From DATFPK01 sp035264885 (GTDB lineage Bacteria; Actinomycetota; Thermoleophilia; Solirubrobacterales; 70-9), in assembly GCA_035264885.1 (NCBI GenBank), contig DATFPK010000019.1, positions 3,609 to 67,608 on the forward strand: 64,000 nt of DNA, given 5' to 3'. This document shows positions 41,628 to 49,682 of this stretch, piece by piece. The position numbers and the translations under genes were made by a program. Position 1 is the first letter of the stretch. Each line of letters begins with the position of its first letter. Below the pieces are notes generated by a model that made no database searches, was not told where the DNA came from, and saw only the letters and a program-made list of their open reading frames with translations.

Positions 41628-42491
41628 CTAGGCGGCGGTCGTCTGCGCCGGCCGCGGTGCCGGCATCAGGGCCGCGGCGGCGATCACGGCTGCGAAGGCG
41701 AGCGAGCGAGCGACGATCTCGACGGCCCCGTTCCCCATCGGGTCGCCGAAGACGAGCACGCCGCCGAGGATCGCGGCACAGTTCGCGGCGACCGACGAGA
41801 GGGTGATGACAGCGATGGCCTCGCCGGTCTGGAGGCCGCGCGCGAGCGCGAAGAAGGCGAGGACGCCGGCGACGACGGCGACCATCGTCCACGGGCCGAG
41901 GATGCTGACGGGATCCCCGGGAACCGTTCCGGTGAGCGCCTTGATCGAGACGTCGGAGACTCCGACGAGCAGGCCGGCCGCGGCGCCCAAGGCGGCGCCG
42001 TGGCGCGGTCCGGGGGTGTCCGAGCGCCCGCCGAGCAGCAGGCCGATGCCGATGCCGATCGCGCCGGCCTCGAAGGCTGCCATCGCCGGAATCGAGTAGC
42101 TGGCATGGGCTCCGCTCGTGTCGGTGCTGATCGCGAGCAGGGCGAGGCCGCCGGCGCTCAGGCCGAGGCCGGCCCACTGCCTGGGCCCCAGGGTCAGCCC
42201 GAACCAGCGCTCGGCCGGGAACGCGAGCAGGACGAGGCCGCCGGAGATCAGCATCTGCACGAGCGAGAGGGGCGCGACGGTCAGCGCCGCGACGTGGAGC
42301 AGCCAGGCCGCGGCGGCGATCCCGAAGCCGATCGTCCACCAGCGCGAGCGGAACAGCGCGGCGGCGCTGCGCCCCGGGTGGCGGAAGCTGACCGCGGGCG
42401 CGGCAAGGGCGCCGCGATGCTTGCACAGGCCCGACACGTTGGTGAGGAACGCGCAGGCGATGGAAAGTGTTATTCCGATCTCGATCATCAA
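41628..42491 (-). CDS. DMT-superfamily membrane protein
   Basis: The 287-residue protein has about nine to ten hydrophobic segments in the drug/metabolite-transporter pattern, including LVQMLISGGLVLLAFPAERWFGLTLGPRQWAGLGLSA and EAIAVITLSSVAANCAAILGGVLVFGD. The central loop (GRSDTPGPRHG) separates two EamA-like halves. Members move metabolites or act as lipid flippases. The start ATG 42491 precedes a 119-bp gap to the aminotransferase stop that contains a 7-bp inverted repeat (CGACTGA/TCAGTCG) but nothing decisive. Confidence 0.75.
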   Translation of the reverse strand: MMIEIGITLSIACAFLTNVSGLCKHRGALAAPAVSFRHPGRSAAALFRSRWWTIGFGIAAAAWLLHVAALTVAPLSLVQMLISGGLVLLAFPAERWFGLTLGPRQWAGLGLSAGGLALLAISTDTSGAHASYSIPAMAAFEAGAIGIGIGLLLGGRSDTPGPRHGAALGAAAGLLVGVSDVSIKALTGTVPGDPVSILGPWTMVAVVAGVLAFFALARGLQTGEAIAVITLSSVAANCAAILGGVLVFGDPMGNGAVEIVARSLAFAAVIAAAALMPAPRPAQTTAA

Positions 42492-42610
42492 GGGCGACCC
42501 TGCCTTCCATCGACGCGGCCCCGAGCGCGCTTGAAGGCATTGGACGACTGATCTGGAGCCCCCGCCCCTCAGTCGAAAAGTGGGTACCCGCTTGAGGCTA
42601 GCGAAACCCT

Positions 42611-43780
42611 CTACGCGAGGTGCATCCTCATCCGCTCGACCGCCTCCGCCAGGCGGTCCTCGGGCGTGGTCAGCGAGATCCGGATGAAACCCTCGCCGCT
42701 CGGTCCGTACATCGCGCCCGGCGAGACCACCACGCCCGCCTCCTCCAGCACGAGCTCCGCGAACGAGGTCGAGGTGTGGCCCTCCGGGACCGGCGCCCAG
42801 ACGTAGATGGTGCCCCTGGGCACCGGGACGTCGACGCCGATCTCGCGCAGCGCGCCGACGACCAGGTCGCGGCGGCGGGCATAGGTCTCGTTCATCCGAT
42901 CGAGCGGCCCCCGCGGCCCTTCGAGGGCGGCGACGCCGGCGAGCTGGACGGCCTCGAAGAGACCGGAGTCGACGTTGGTCTTCAGTCTCCAGTAGGCCTC
43001 GATGGCATCCCGGTTGCCCAGGATGGCGGCGCAGCGCCAGCCGGTCATGTTGAAGCCCTTCGAGAGCGAGAACACCTCGACGCCGACCTCCTTGGCGCCC
43101 GGTGTGGCCAAAAAGCTCGGCGCTTCGTAACCGTCGAACGTGGTCTCCGAATAGGCGCTGTCGTGGACGACGAGGGTCTCGTGCTCGCGGGCGAACGAGA
43201 CCACGAGCTCGAAGAACCCATCCGGCACGACCGCCCCGGTCGGGTTGTTCGGATAGTTGACGAACATCAGGCGGGCCCTGCGGGCCACGTCGGCGGGCAC
43301 GGAGCTCAGGTCAGGGGCGAAGCCCAGATCGGGGCTCAGGGGCAGCAGCTCGGCGGACGCGCCGGCCAGGGTGGGCCCGCCGGTGTAGACCGGGTATCCG
43401 GGGTCCGAGGCGAGGGCCACGTCGCCCGGGTCGAGGAAGGCGAAGCACAGGTTGTAGATGCACTCCTTGGCGCCGATCGCCGGGATCACCTCAGCCTCCG
43501 CATCGATCTCGACCCCGAAGCGCCGCCCGTAGAAGCTCGCGAAGGCGTTTCGGAACTCGCCCCTGCCCCGGTTCGACGGGTAGTTGTGGGTCCCGGGCCG
43601 GGCGACGGCCTCCTGCATCGCCTTGACGATGTGCGGATACGTCGGCTCGTCCGGATCCCCGATTCCGAGGCTGATCACGTCGACCCCGGCCGCCTTCTTC
43701 TCGGCGATCCGCCGCTCGAGCTCGGCGAACATGTACGGAGGGATCGCCTCGAGACGGCGCGCGGGATCGGTCAGGGCCAC
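42611..43780 (-). CDS. dapL: LL-diaminopimelate aminotransferase (class I PLP aminotransferase)
   Basis: The 389-residue PLP enzyme has the DapL-type opening IPPYMFAELERRIAEKKAAG, NYPSNRGRGEFR, the PLP-Asp region (HDSAYSETTF) and the Schiff-base Lys 241 in SLSKGFNMTGWR. DapL converts tetrahydrodipicolinate directly to LL-diaminopimelate. The position directly upstream of dapF, with dapA and dapB about 16 kb away, supports this over other class I aminotransferases. The stop is at 42611; the gap to the DMT gene is noted there. Confidence 0.85.
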   Translation of the reverse strand: MALTDPARRLEAIPPYMFAELERRIAEKKAAGVDVISLGIGDPDEPTYPHIVKAMQEAVARPGTHNYPSNRGRGEFRNAFASFYGRRFGVEIDAEAEVIPAIGAKECIYNLCFAFLDPGDVALASDPGYPVYTGGPTLAGASAELLPLSPDLGFAPDLSSVPADVARRARLMFVNYPNNPTGAVVPDGFFELVVSFAREHETLVVHDSAYSETTFDGYEAPSFLATPGAKEVGVEVFSLSKGFNMTGWRCAAILGNRDAIEAYWRLKTNVDSGLFEAVQLAGVAALEGPRGPLDRMNETYARRRDLVVGALREIGVDVPVPRGTIYVWAPVPEGHTSTSFAELVLEEAGVVVSPGAMYGPSGEGFIRISLTTPEDRLAEAVERMRMHLA

Positions 43781-43802
43781 GGCGCGGCAGCCTAGCGAGG
43801 GG

Positions 43803-44648
43803 TCAGATCTCCGCGAGCGCCGCCACCAGGTCCTCCGATAGCTGGCCTGAGCAGATCGGTTCCGCCCAGCCGGTCAGATGCACCTCGAGGTCGTCCGCGA
43901 CCTCCACCTCGAGCTCGCCGCCGTCGAGGCGCACGGCGACGGGGCTGCTCGAGCCCATGAGGACGGCCGCTACCGCGGCCCCGCAGGCGCCGGTTCCCGA
44001 TGACAGCGTCTCCCCCACCCCCCGCTCGAAGATCCGCGCCCGCACGGCGCCGCCGTCGATCGCGATGAACGAGACGTTCGTCCGGTTGGGAAACAGCTCG
44101 GAGCGCTCGATCTCGGGGCCGATCGAGGCGAGGTCGAGCGCCTCGACCTCCTCCCCCGCCTCGATCACGCACTGGGGATTGCCGATCGAGACGTGCTGGA
44201 AGCGCCACTCGCGCCCGCCGGCGGTGAGCGTGCCGGTCCCATCCCTCCCGCCGCTCGGGTAGTCCTTCGAGCTGGTCGACGCGCGACCCATCGCCACCCG
44301 CGCCCTGCGGTCGTCGACGATCTCCGGCGTGACCGCGCCGGCCATGCTCCCGATCGAGAAGCGCGGTCCCGGAGTCCAGCCATGGCGGTGCAGGTACATC
44401 GCCGCCTCCCGCACGCCGTTCCCCGACAGCTCCGCCTCCGAGCCGTCGGGGTTGAAGATCCGCAGGTCGGCGACCAGGTCGCGGTCCTCGCTCGGCGAGA
44501 GCAGGAGGATGCCGTCGGAGCCGATCCCGAAGTGGCGGTCGCAGATGCGCCTGACGCGCTCCGGCGTCAGATCCCAGGGGAGGCTCGGCGCCCCGAGGAT
44601 CACGTAGTCGTTGCCGAGCGCCGTCCACTTCTCGAAGGCGAGGCTCAT
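43803..44648 (-). CDS. dapF: Diaminopimelate epimerase-like protein lacking both catalytic cysteines
   Basis: This 281-residue protein is clearly DapF-fold: LSGNGVREAAMYL, NRTNVSFI and FERGVGETLSSGTGACGAAVA align with the active-site segments. In normal DapF these read xCGNGxR and xCGTGA, with two Cys acting as acid and base. Here both are Ser (Ser 75 and Ser 217), and the GNPH histidine is Gln (Gln 159). Substrate-binding Asn and Glu-Arg positions are kept. It may be a Ser variant, a binding protein, or a different isomerase. Its start overlaps miaA by 4 nt, and DapL is downstream. Confidence 0.85.
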   Translation of the reverse strand: MSLAFEKWTALGNDYVILGAPSLPWDLTPERVRRICDRHFGIGSDGILLLSPSEDRDLVADLRIFNPDGSEAELSGNGVREAAMYLHRHGWTPGPRFSIGSMAGAVTPEIVDDRRARVAMGRASTSSKDYPSGGRDGTGTLTAGGREWRFQHVSIGNPQCVIEAGEEVEALDLASIGPEIERSELFPNRTNVSFIAIDGGAVRARIFERGVGETLSSGTGACGAAVAAVLMGSSSPVAVRLDGGELEVEVADDLEVHLTGWAEPICSGQLSEDLVAALAEI

Positions 44649-45538
44649 CGCGGCGCCAGTATCCCAGCGATCTCGGCCGCGACCTCGGCGTCGCCGCGGT
44701 CGCCGCGGTCGACGATCTCGACCCTCGGCATCCGCCGCATCCAGGTGAGCTGGCGGCGCGCGTAGCGCCGATGGACCGCCTTGACCGCTTCGAGGTCGGC
44801 GGCGAGCATCTCGTCGAATCCCAGGGCGGCCCGGGCGGTGCGGGAGATCCCGCGGCGGTCCGCCTCCCGAGCCTGCTCGACGGCCCCGGCCACGGCCATC
44901 GCCTCGACCCGGGCGGCGATCCGCCGGTCGAGCAGCTCGCGGTCGGCGACGAGGCCGAACAGCCGGCTCGGTCGCCGTGGCGATGCGGTCCAGAGCCGAT
45001 CGCCACTCGGGGCCGGTTCGATCCCTGCCCGGCGGAGCTCGGTCCAGCGGGCGATCCGCTTGCGGTCGTTGGGGTGGACGGCGGCGGACAGCTCCGAGGG
45101 CAGCTCGGCGTGGAGGGCATCGGGGCCGCGGGCGGCGATCTCGGCCTCCACCTCGTCGCGGACCTCCGCCGGGACCGCCGGGCGCAGGTCGAGGTCGGCC
45201 AGCGCCGCCCGCAGGTAGAGGCCGGTGCCGCCGACCACGATCGGGCGGCGCCCGGCACCGAGCAGGTCGTCGATCTCGGCGTGCGCCAGCGCAGCGAAGC
45301 GCCCCACGCTGAACTCCTCGGACGGGTCGAGGAAACCGACCAGGCGGTGCTCGAGGCGGCGCCGCTCGTCCGCGCTCGCGGCGCCGCTGACGATCTCGAG
45401 GCCGCGATAGACCTGGATCGCGTCGCAGGAGACCGCCACCGGCTCCTCCCCCCTTCGGCGCAGGTCCTCGGCGAGCGCGACCGCGACGCCGGTCTTCCCG
45501 GCCGCGGTCGGGCCGAAGATCGCGACCAGCTCCGGCAC
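44645..45538 (-). CDS. miaA: tRNA dimethylallyltransferase
   Basis: The 297-residue enzyme adds dimethylallyl to A37 of tRNAs reading UNN codons. The P-loop FGPTAAGKTG, SCDAIQVYRGLEIVSG, the RRLEHRLVGFLDP strand and the GGTGLYLRA loop match MiaA. Its stop overlaps the dapF start by 4 nt, and it is 4 nt after the miaB stop, so the two A37-modifying enzymes form an operon. Confidence 0.95.
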   Translation of the reverse strand: MPELVAIFGPTAAGKTGVAVALAEDLRRRGEEPVAVSCDAIQVYRGLEIVSGAASADERRRLEHRLVGFLDPSEEFSVGRFAALAHAEIDDLLGAGRRPIVVGGTGLYLRAALADLDLRPAVPAEVRDEVEAEIAARGPDALHAELPSELSAAVHPNDRKRIARWTELRRAGIEPAPSGDRLWTASPRRPSRLFGLVADRELLDRRIAARVEAMAVAGAVEQAREADRRGISRTARAALGFDEMLAADLEAVKAVHRRYARRQLTWMRRMPRVEIVDRGDRGDAEVAAEIAGILAPR

Positions 45539-45542
45539 GGCG

Positions 45543-46859
45543 TCAGCCGGCGCGACTGAGGATGCGCTCGCTGCCGGTCAGGGTCGTCGAGGACGCCTCG
45601 AGGACTTCGACGTCGACCAGCTCGCCCGGAGCCGCGGTGCCCTCGAAGTTGGCGGCCTTGTTGTGGCGGACCCTGCCCCGCAGGCGGGTCGGGTCGGTCC
45701 GGCTCGGCCCCTCGACGAGCACCTCCATCGTGCGCCCGACGAAGCGTTGCGCCCGCTCCCGGGCGCGGCGCTGGACCAGGTCGACCAGCCGGTCGAGCCG
45801 TTCGACCTTCTCGCGGTGCGGCAGCTGACCGTCCATCTCGGCCGCTTCGGTGCCGCGGCGCGGGGAGAAGAGGAAGGTGAAGGCGCCGTCGAACCCGACC
45901 TCGTCCACCACCTCGAGCGTCTGCTCGAAGTCGACCGCGGTCTCGCCCGGGAACCCGACGATGATGTCGGTGGTGACCGCGCAGTCGGGCACCGTCTCCC
46001 TGATCAGCGCGACCCGCTGCATGTAGCGCTCGCGGTTGTAGGTCCTGCGCATCCGCTTCAGGACCGCGCTCGAGCCCGACTGCAGCGGGAGATGGATGTG
46101 CTCGCAGAGGGCGGGCAGCTCGGCGTGGGCCCGGATCACGTCCTCGCGCATGTCCTTCGGGTGTGGGCTCGTGTAGCGGATCCGGTCGATGCCCTCGACC
46201 GCGTCGATGCGTGCCAGCAGCTCGGCGAAGCTGATCCGACGCTCCTTCGGCAGGTCACGCCCGTAGCTGTTGACGTTCTGGCCGAGGAGCGTCAGCTCGC
46301 GGACGCCGTCCGCGGCCAGGCCCTGGGCCTCGCGCACGAGCTCGGATGGCTCGCGGCTGACCTCGCGGCCCCGCGTCGACGGCACGATGCAGTAGGAGCA
46401 GACGCAGTTGCACCCCTGCGAGATCTGAAGCCAGCCTTGGAATTCGCGTTCGCGCTTCGACGGCAGGTGCCCCGAGACGTCCTCGAACTCGAAGTACCCC
46501 TGCGCGGTCAGCGAGTCCGCGGTGAGGAACTCGGCCAGCTTGTGGATCTGGCCGGGGCCGAATGCCACGTCGACGAACGGGAAGCGGTCGAAGACCTCGT
46601 GCTTGACCGACTGCGCCCAGCAGCCGCCCACACCGACCACCCGGGACGGATTCTCGGTCTTCAGGCGCTTCGCCTCGCCGAGGTGCGCGACGAAGCGGTT
46701 GTCGGCCGACTCCCGGATCGAGCAGGTGTTGAAGAGGATGAGGTCGGCGTCGGCGCGGCTCTCGGCCTCCGCGTAGCCCAGCGACTCGAGCATCCCGCGC
46801 ATGCGCTCGGAGTCGTGCACGTTCATCTGGCACCCGAAGGTGGTGACGTGGTACTTCAC
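45543..46859 (-). CDS. miaB: tRNA-2-methylthio-N6-dimethylallyladenosine synthase
   Basis: The 438-residue radical-SAM methylthiotransferase acts on the MiaA product. The N-terminal cluster ligands are Cys 10, Cys 46 and Cys 80; the radical-SAM cluster CxxxCxxC is Cys 150, Cys 154, Cys 157 (GCNCVCSYCIVP). An extra Cys 152 replaces the usual Asn of GCNNxC. The TRAM domain closes the protein (about 375-436). It starts at ATG 46859, and the operon continues into miaA and dapF. Confidence 0.95.
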   Translation of the reverse strand: MKYHVTTFGCQMNVHDSERMRGMLESLGYAEAESRADADLILFNTCSIRESADNRFVAHLGEAKRLKTENPSRVVGVGGCWAQSVKHEVFDRFPFVDVAFGPGQIHKLAEFLTADSLTAQGYFEFEDVSGHLPSKREREFQGWLQISQGCNCVCSYCIVPSTRGREVSREPSELVREAQGLAADGVRELTLLGQNVNSYGRDLPKERRISFAELLARIDAVEGIDRIRYTSPHPKDMREDVIRAHAELPALCEHIHLPLQSGSSAVLKRMRRTYNRERYMQRVALIRETVPDCAVTTDIIVGFPGETAVDFEQTLEVVDEVGFDGAFTFLFSPRRGTEAAEMDGQLPHREKVERLDRLVDLVQRRARERAQRFVGRTMEVLVEGPSRTDPTRLRGRVRHNKAANFEGTAAPGELVDVEVLEASSTTLTGSERILSRAG

Positions 46860-46896
46860 CGCGCCCAGGATAGAACGCGCCGCCGGGGCCAGAGCC

Positions 46897-47514
46897 CTAG
46901 CCGACCTGGAGAATGCCCCTCATCCCAGCCTCGGCGTGGCCCGGCACCGTGCAGAGGAACTCGTAGCGGCCGGCTTTCAGGTCAGCCGTGACGGATGTGC
47001 CGGACTGGGTCACCGTCTCGGACTCCGCAAGCGGCTTGCCGCCCTGCTGGACCGCCACGTTGTGGGGAACGATGGCGGGGTTGTCGAACTCGATCGTGAC
47101 CGCGCCCGGATTCGCCTGGAGCGTGGTCTCGTCGAATGCGAGGTCGGTCTCGTCGGCGGCGAGCTCGAGGGTGGTCGTGGCGGCAGCGCCCGCTCCGCCA
47201 CCGCCGCCCGCGGCCTCGCCTCCCCCGGCCTGCGCCGCGGAGGCTCCGGGCTCGGCCTGGGCGGTCTCCTCGGTGGCCGCCGCCTCCTCGGCGTGCTCGG
47301 CCTCCTCGGCCTCTCGATGGGCCTGCTCGTCGCGCGCGCTCGCCACCGCGAACGCCGCAGTGCCGGCCACCAGCAGGGCGAAAAGCGCGATCACCGCCGA
47401 CATCAGGGCTTTCGAGGGCGGGAAGCTCTCGCGCCGCAGCCCGAGGAAGCTGATCACCAGGGCAACGGCCGCGAGGGTCCCGCCGAGGATGTAGAAGATC
47501 GTGTCGGTGTCCAT
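46897..47514 (-). CDS. Membrane-anchored plastocyanin-like cupredoxin
   Basis: The 205-residue protein has two N-terminal membrane helices (about 6-25 and 37-58). A charged Glu/Ala linker and Gly-rich spacer (62-112) follow, then a cupredoxin domain (113-205). Type 1 copper ligands are His 151 (VPHNVAV), Cys 188, His 193 and Met 198 (FLCTVPGHAEAGM). The linker would let the domain reach a membrane redox partner. It follows rny by 13 bp and precedes miaB by 37 bp. Confidence 0.85.
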   Translation of the reverse strand: MDTDTIFYILGGTLAAVALVISFLGLRRESFPPSKALMSAVIALFALLVAGTAAFAVASARDEQAHREAEEAEHAEEAAATEETAQAEPGASAAQAGGGEAAGGGGGAGAAATTTLELAADETDLAFDETTLQANPGAVTIEFDNPAIVPHNVAVQQGGKPLAESETVTQSGTSVTADLKAGRYEFLCTVPGHAEAGMRGILQVG

Positions 47515-47527
47515 GCGGGGCGGGATC

Positions 47528-49075
47528 CTACTTCGCGTAGGTCGTGGCGCGGCTCTCCCGGATCACCGTGATCTTGATCCGCCCGGGGTAGTCCATCTCG
47601 CGCTCTACGGCGGTGGCGATCTCGTGTGAGATCAGCGCCGCGGACTCGTCGTCGATCTCCCCGGGGTCCACCATCACGCGGATCTCACGACCGGCCTGCA
47701 TCGCATAGACCTTCTCGACGCCGGCATGTCGCTGGGCGATCTCCTCGAGGTCGCGGAGGCGGGAGACGTATTGCTCCAGGGACTCGCCGCGGGCCCCCGG
47801 CCGGGCCCCGGAGAGGGCGTCGGCGGCCTGCACGATGACCGCCTCGACGGTGCGGGGCTCGACCTCGTTGTGGTGGGACTCGATCGCGTGGGCGACCGCT
47901 TCGGGCTCTTCGTAGCGGCGGGCCAGCCGGGCGCCGACGATCGCGTGGGTGCCCTCGACGTCGTGGCTGACCGCCTTCCCGATGTCGTGGAGAAGCGCGC
48001 CGCGACGCGCCACCTCCGGCGAGGCGCCGAGCTCGGCGGCCATCAGGCCGGCGAGGTGGGAGCACTCCACCAGATGGTCGAGGACGTTCTGCCCGTAGCT
48101 GGTCCGGAACTTGAGCCTCCCCAGCAGGCGGACGAGCTCCGGATGGACGCCCGTGATCCGCGCCTCCAGCAGCGCCCGCTCTGCCTCTTCGACGATCCGG
48201 TCCTCCATCTCCCCCTTGGCCTGTTCGTAGGCCTCCTCGCAGCGCGCCGGGTGGATGCGGCCGTCCTCGATCAGCTTCTCGAGGGTGAGGCGGGCGATCT
48301 CACGGCGGACCCCGTCGAAGCTCGCGAGCAGGACAGCACACGGCGTCTCGTCGATGATGAAGTCGACCCCCGTCAGGTTCTCGAGGGCCCGGATGTTGCG
48401 GCCCTCGCGCCCGATGATCCGGCCCTTCATCTCGTCGTTCGGGAGCTGGACGAGCCTGGTGGTGGTCTGGCCCGCCTGGGTCGCAGCCAGGCGTTGCATG
48501 GCGACGGCAAGGATGCCGCGGGCCCGCCGCTCGGCTTCCAGCCGGGTCTCCTCCTCGATCCGCTGCAGGGTGAGGCCGGCCTGCTGGCGGGCCTCGTCCT
48601 CGACCTCCTTGAGCAGGACGTGGCGCGCCTGGGCGGCGCTGAGGCCGGCGATCTTCTCGAGCTCGCGGCGGTGGCGGCGCTTGATCTGGCGCATCTCCTC
48701 GGCCTGGTTGTCCAGGTTGCGCTCGCGGTCGTCGAGCGACGTCCGGCGTCGCTCGAGCTCGCGTAGCTGCGTCTCGACCGACTCCATCTGGCGCAACGCC
48801 CTCTCCTCCATCCGGACGATCTCCTCGCGCCGCGCGCGGAGCTCGGCATGGACTTCGGCCTCGCCCCTCCCGTCCGCCTCGGGCGGCGGCTCGCCGGCAG
48901 GCGCCTCGGGCGCGGCACGGTTCGCCCCCTCGCCGGAGACAGGCGGCTGCGCGGGACTCGCCACGGGGGAGATCGGAGGCGGCGGGGGCGCAGGGGAAGT
49001 CCCGTCCCGCTCCGGCTCGGCGGCCACGCTCTCCTCACGTAGCCGAACCCACGGCGGCAGCCAAGTCCGGATCAT
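47528..49075 (-). CDS. rny: Ribonuclease Y without the usual N-terminal membrane helix
   Basis: This 515-residue endoribonuclease starts mRNA decay. It has a coiled coil (about 72-190), a KH domain with GREG (222-225), and an HD domain with LLHDIGKAVSHD (His 363, Asp 364). Family members normally begin with a single membrane helix that tethers them to the inner membrane. Here the N-terminus (1-70) is Pro/Ala-rich and hydrophilic, so the enzyme may be cytoplasmic or tethered by a partner. The gap to recX (135 bp) contains a stable hairpin. Confidence 0.93.
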   Translation of the reverse strand: MIRTWLPPWVRLREESVAAEPERDGTSPAPPPPPISPVASPAQPPVSGEGANRAAPEAPAGEPPPEADGRGEAEVHAELRARREEIVRMEERALRQMESVETQLRELERRRTSLDDRERNLDNQAEEMRQIKRRHRRELEKIAGLSAAQARHVLLKEVEDEARQQAGLTLQRIEEETRLEAERRARGILAVAMQRLAATQAGQTTTRLVQLPNDEMKGRIIGREGRNIRALENLTGVDFIIDETPCAVLLASFDGVRREIARLTLEKLIEDGRIHPARCEEAYEQAKGEMEDRIVEEAERALLEARITGVHPELVRLLGRLKFRTSYGQNVLDHLVECSHLAGLMAAELGASPEVARRGALLHDIGKAVSHDVEGTHAIVGARLARRYEEPEAVAHAIESHHNEVEPRTVEAVIVQAADALSGARPGARGESLEQYVSRLRDLEEIAQRHAGVEKVYAMQAGREIRVMVDPGEIDDESAALISHEIATAVEREMDYPGRIKITVIRESRATTYAK

Positions 49076-49166
49076 CGTTTCCTCTCCCGGCCCGGACCCC
49101 GGATCCGGCAGGTGGCGGGCCGCAGTCTCAGCGCCGCCCGAGAGCGGCGGTCAAGTTTCTGGTTGA

Positions 49167-49184
49167 GAGGCGGCGAACCGCCTC
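49167..49184 (-). terminator. TTCG-loop hairpin between recX and rny
   Basis: On the minus strand GAGGCGG-TTCG-CCGCCTC gives a 7-bp stem with a TTCG loop, 27 bp after the recX stop and about 90 bp before the rny start. No strong T-run follows; it may attenuate read-through or end the transcript. The rest of the 135-bp gap holds nothing obvious. Confidence 0.45.
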
Positions 49185-49210
49185 GTCACAAGGGTAGTAC
49201 CGCTTCCCGC

Positions 49211-49672
49211 TCAGGCCAAATCCGGGCGGTCGCCTGCACGGCGGATCGCCTCGTAGGCGAGGTCGGGGCCGAACCCGCGCCGGACCAGGAAGCCGAAAGC
49301 CTTGCCCCGTCCGGCCTCGTCGCCCAGGTCGGGCGCGCGTTCGGCCAGGACCGCGAGCGCCCGCTCGAGCTCGTCCCCCTCCGCCGCCAGCGCCGTCTCG
49401 GCGTCGTCGCTGGAGATGCCCCGCTTCAGCAGCGCGTCGCGGATGCGCTCGCTGCCCCAGCCCGCAATCTCACGCTTGTCCTCGGCGAACCGAGCCGCGA
49501 ACCGCTCGTCGTCGAGGACGCCGATCTCGACCAGGTAGTTGAGGACGCTCTCCGCGTCCTCCCCCGCCACCCCGCGCTCCCGCAGCCACTCGACGAGCTC
49601 CGCGACGCTGCGCTCCTTGTGAGCGAGCGCGCGCAGGGCCAGCGCCAGCGGGTCCCCGGCTGAGGACTCCAC
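49211..49672 (-). CDS. recX: RecX regulatory protein
   Basis: The 153-residue protein starts at GTG 49672 (VESSAGDPLALALRALAHKERSVAEL). It has three tandem three-helix repeats typical of RecX, for example VAELVEWLRERGVAGEDAESVLNYLVEIGVLDD. It modulates RecA filament growth. It lies 10 nt after the recA stop, so it is co-transcribed, the usual actinobacterial pairing. Confidence 0.92.
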   Translation of the reverse strand: MESSAGDPLALALRALAHKERSVAELVEWLRERGVAGEDAESVLNYLVEIGVLDDERFAARFAEDKREIAGWGSERIRDALLKRGISSDDAETALAAEGDELERALAVLAERAPDLGDEAGRGKAFGFLVRRGFGPDLAYEAIRRAGDRPDLA

Positions 49673-49682
49673 GGAGAACCGG

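Noticed and set aside
42492..42610. Possible guanidine or other riboswitch before the DMT-type gene
   Set aside because: Only a 7-bp inverted repeat and a GGGTACCC palindrome were found; no conserved riboswitch blocks could be matched.
45543..46859. Extra cysteine in the MiaB radical-SAM loop as a sign of altered chemistry
   Set aside because: All three CxxxCxxC ligands and the N-terminal cluster ligands are intact; one additional Cys is not enough evidence.
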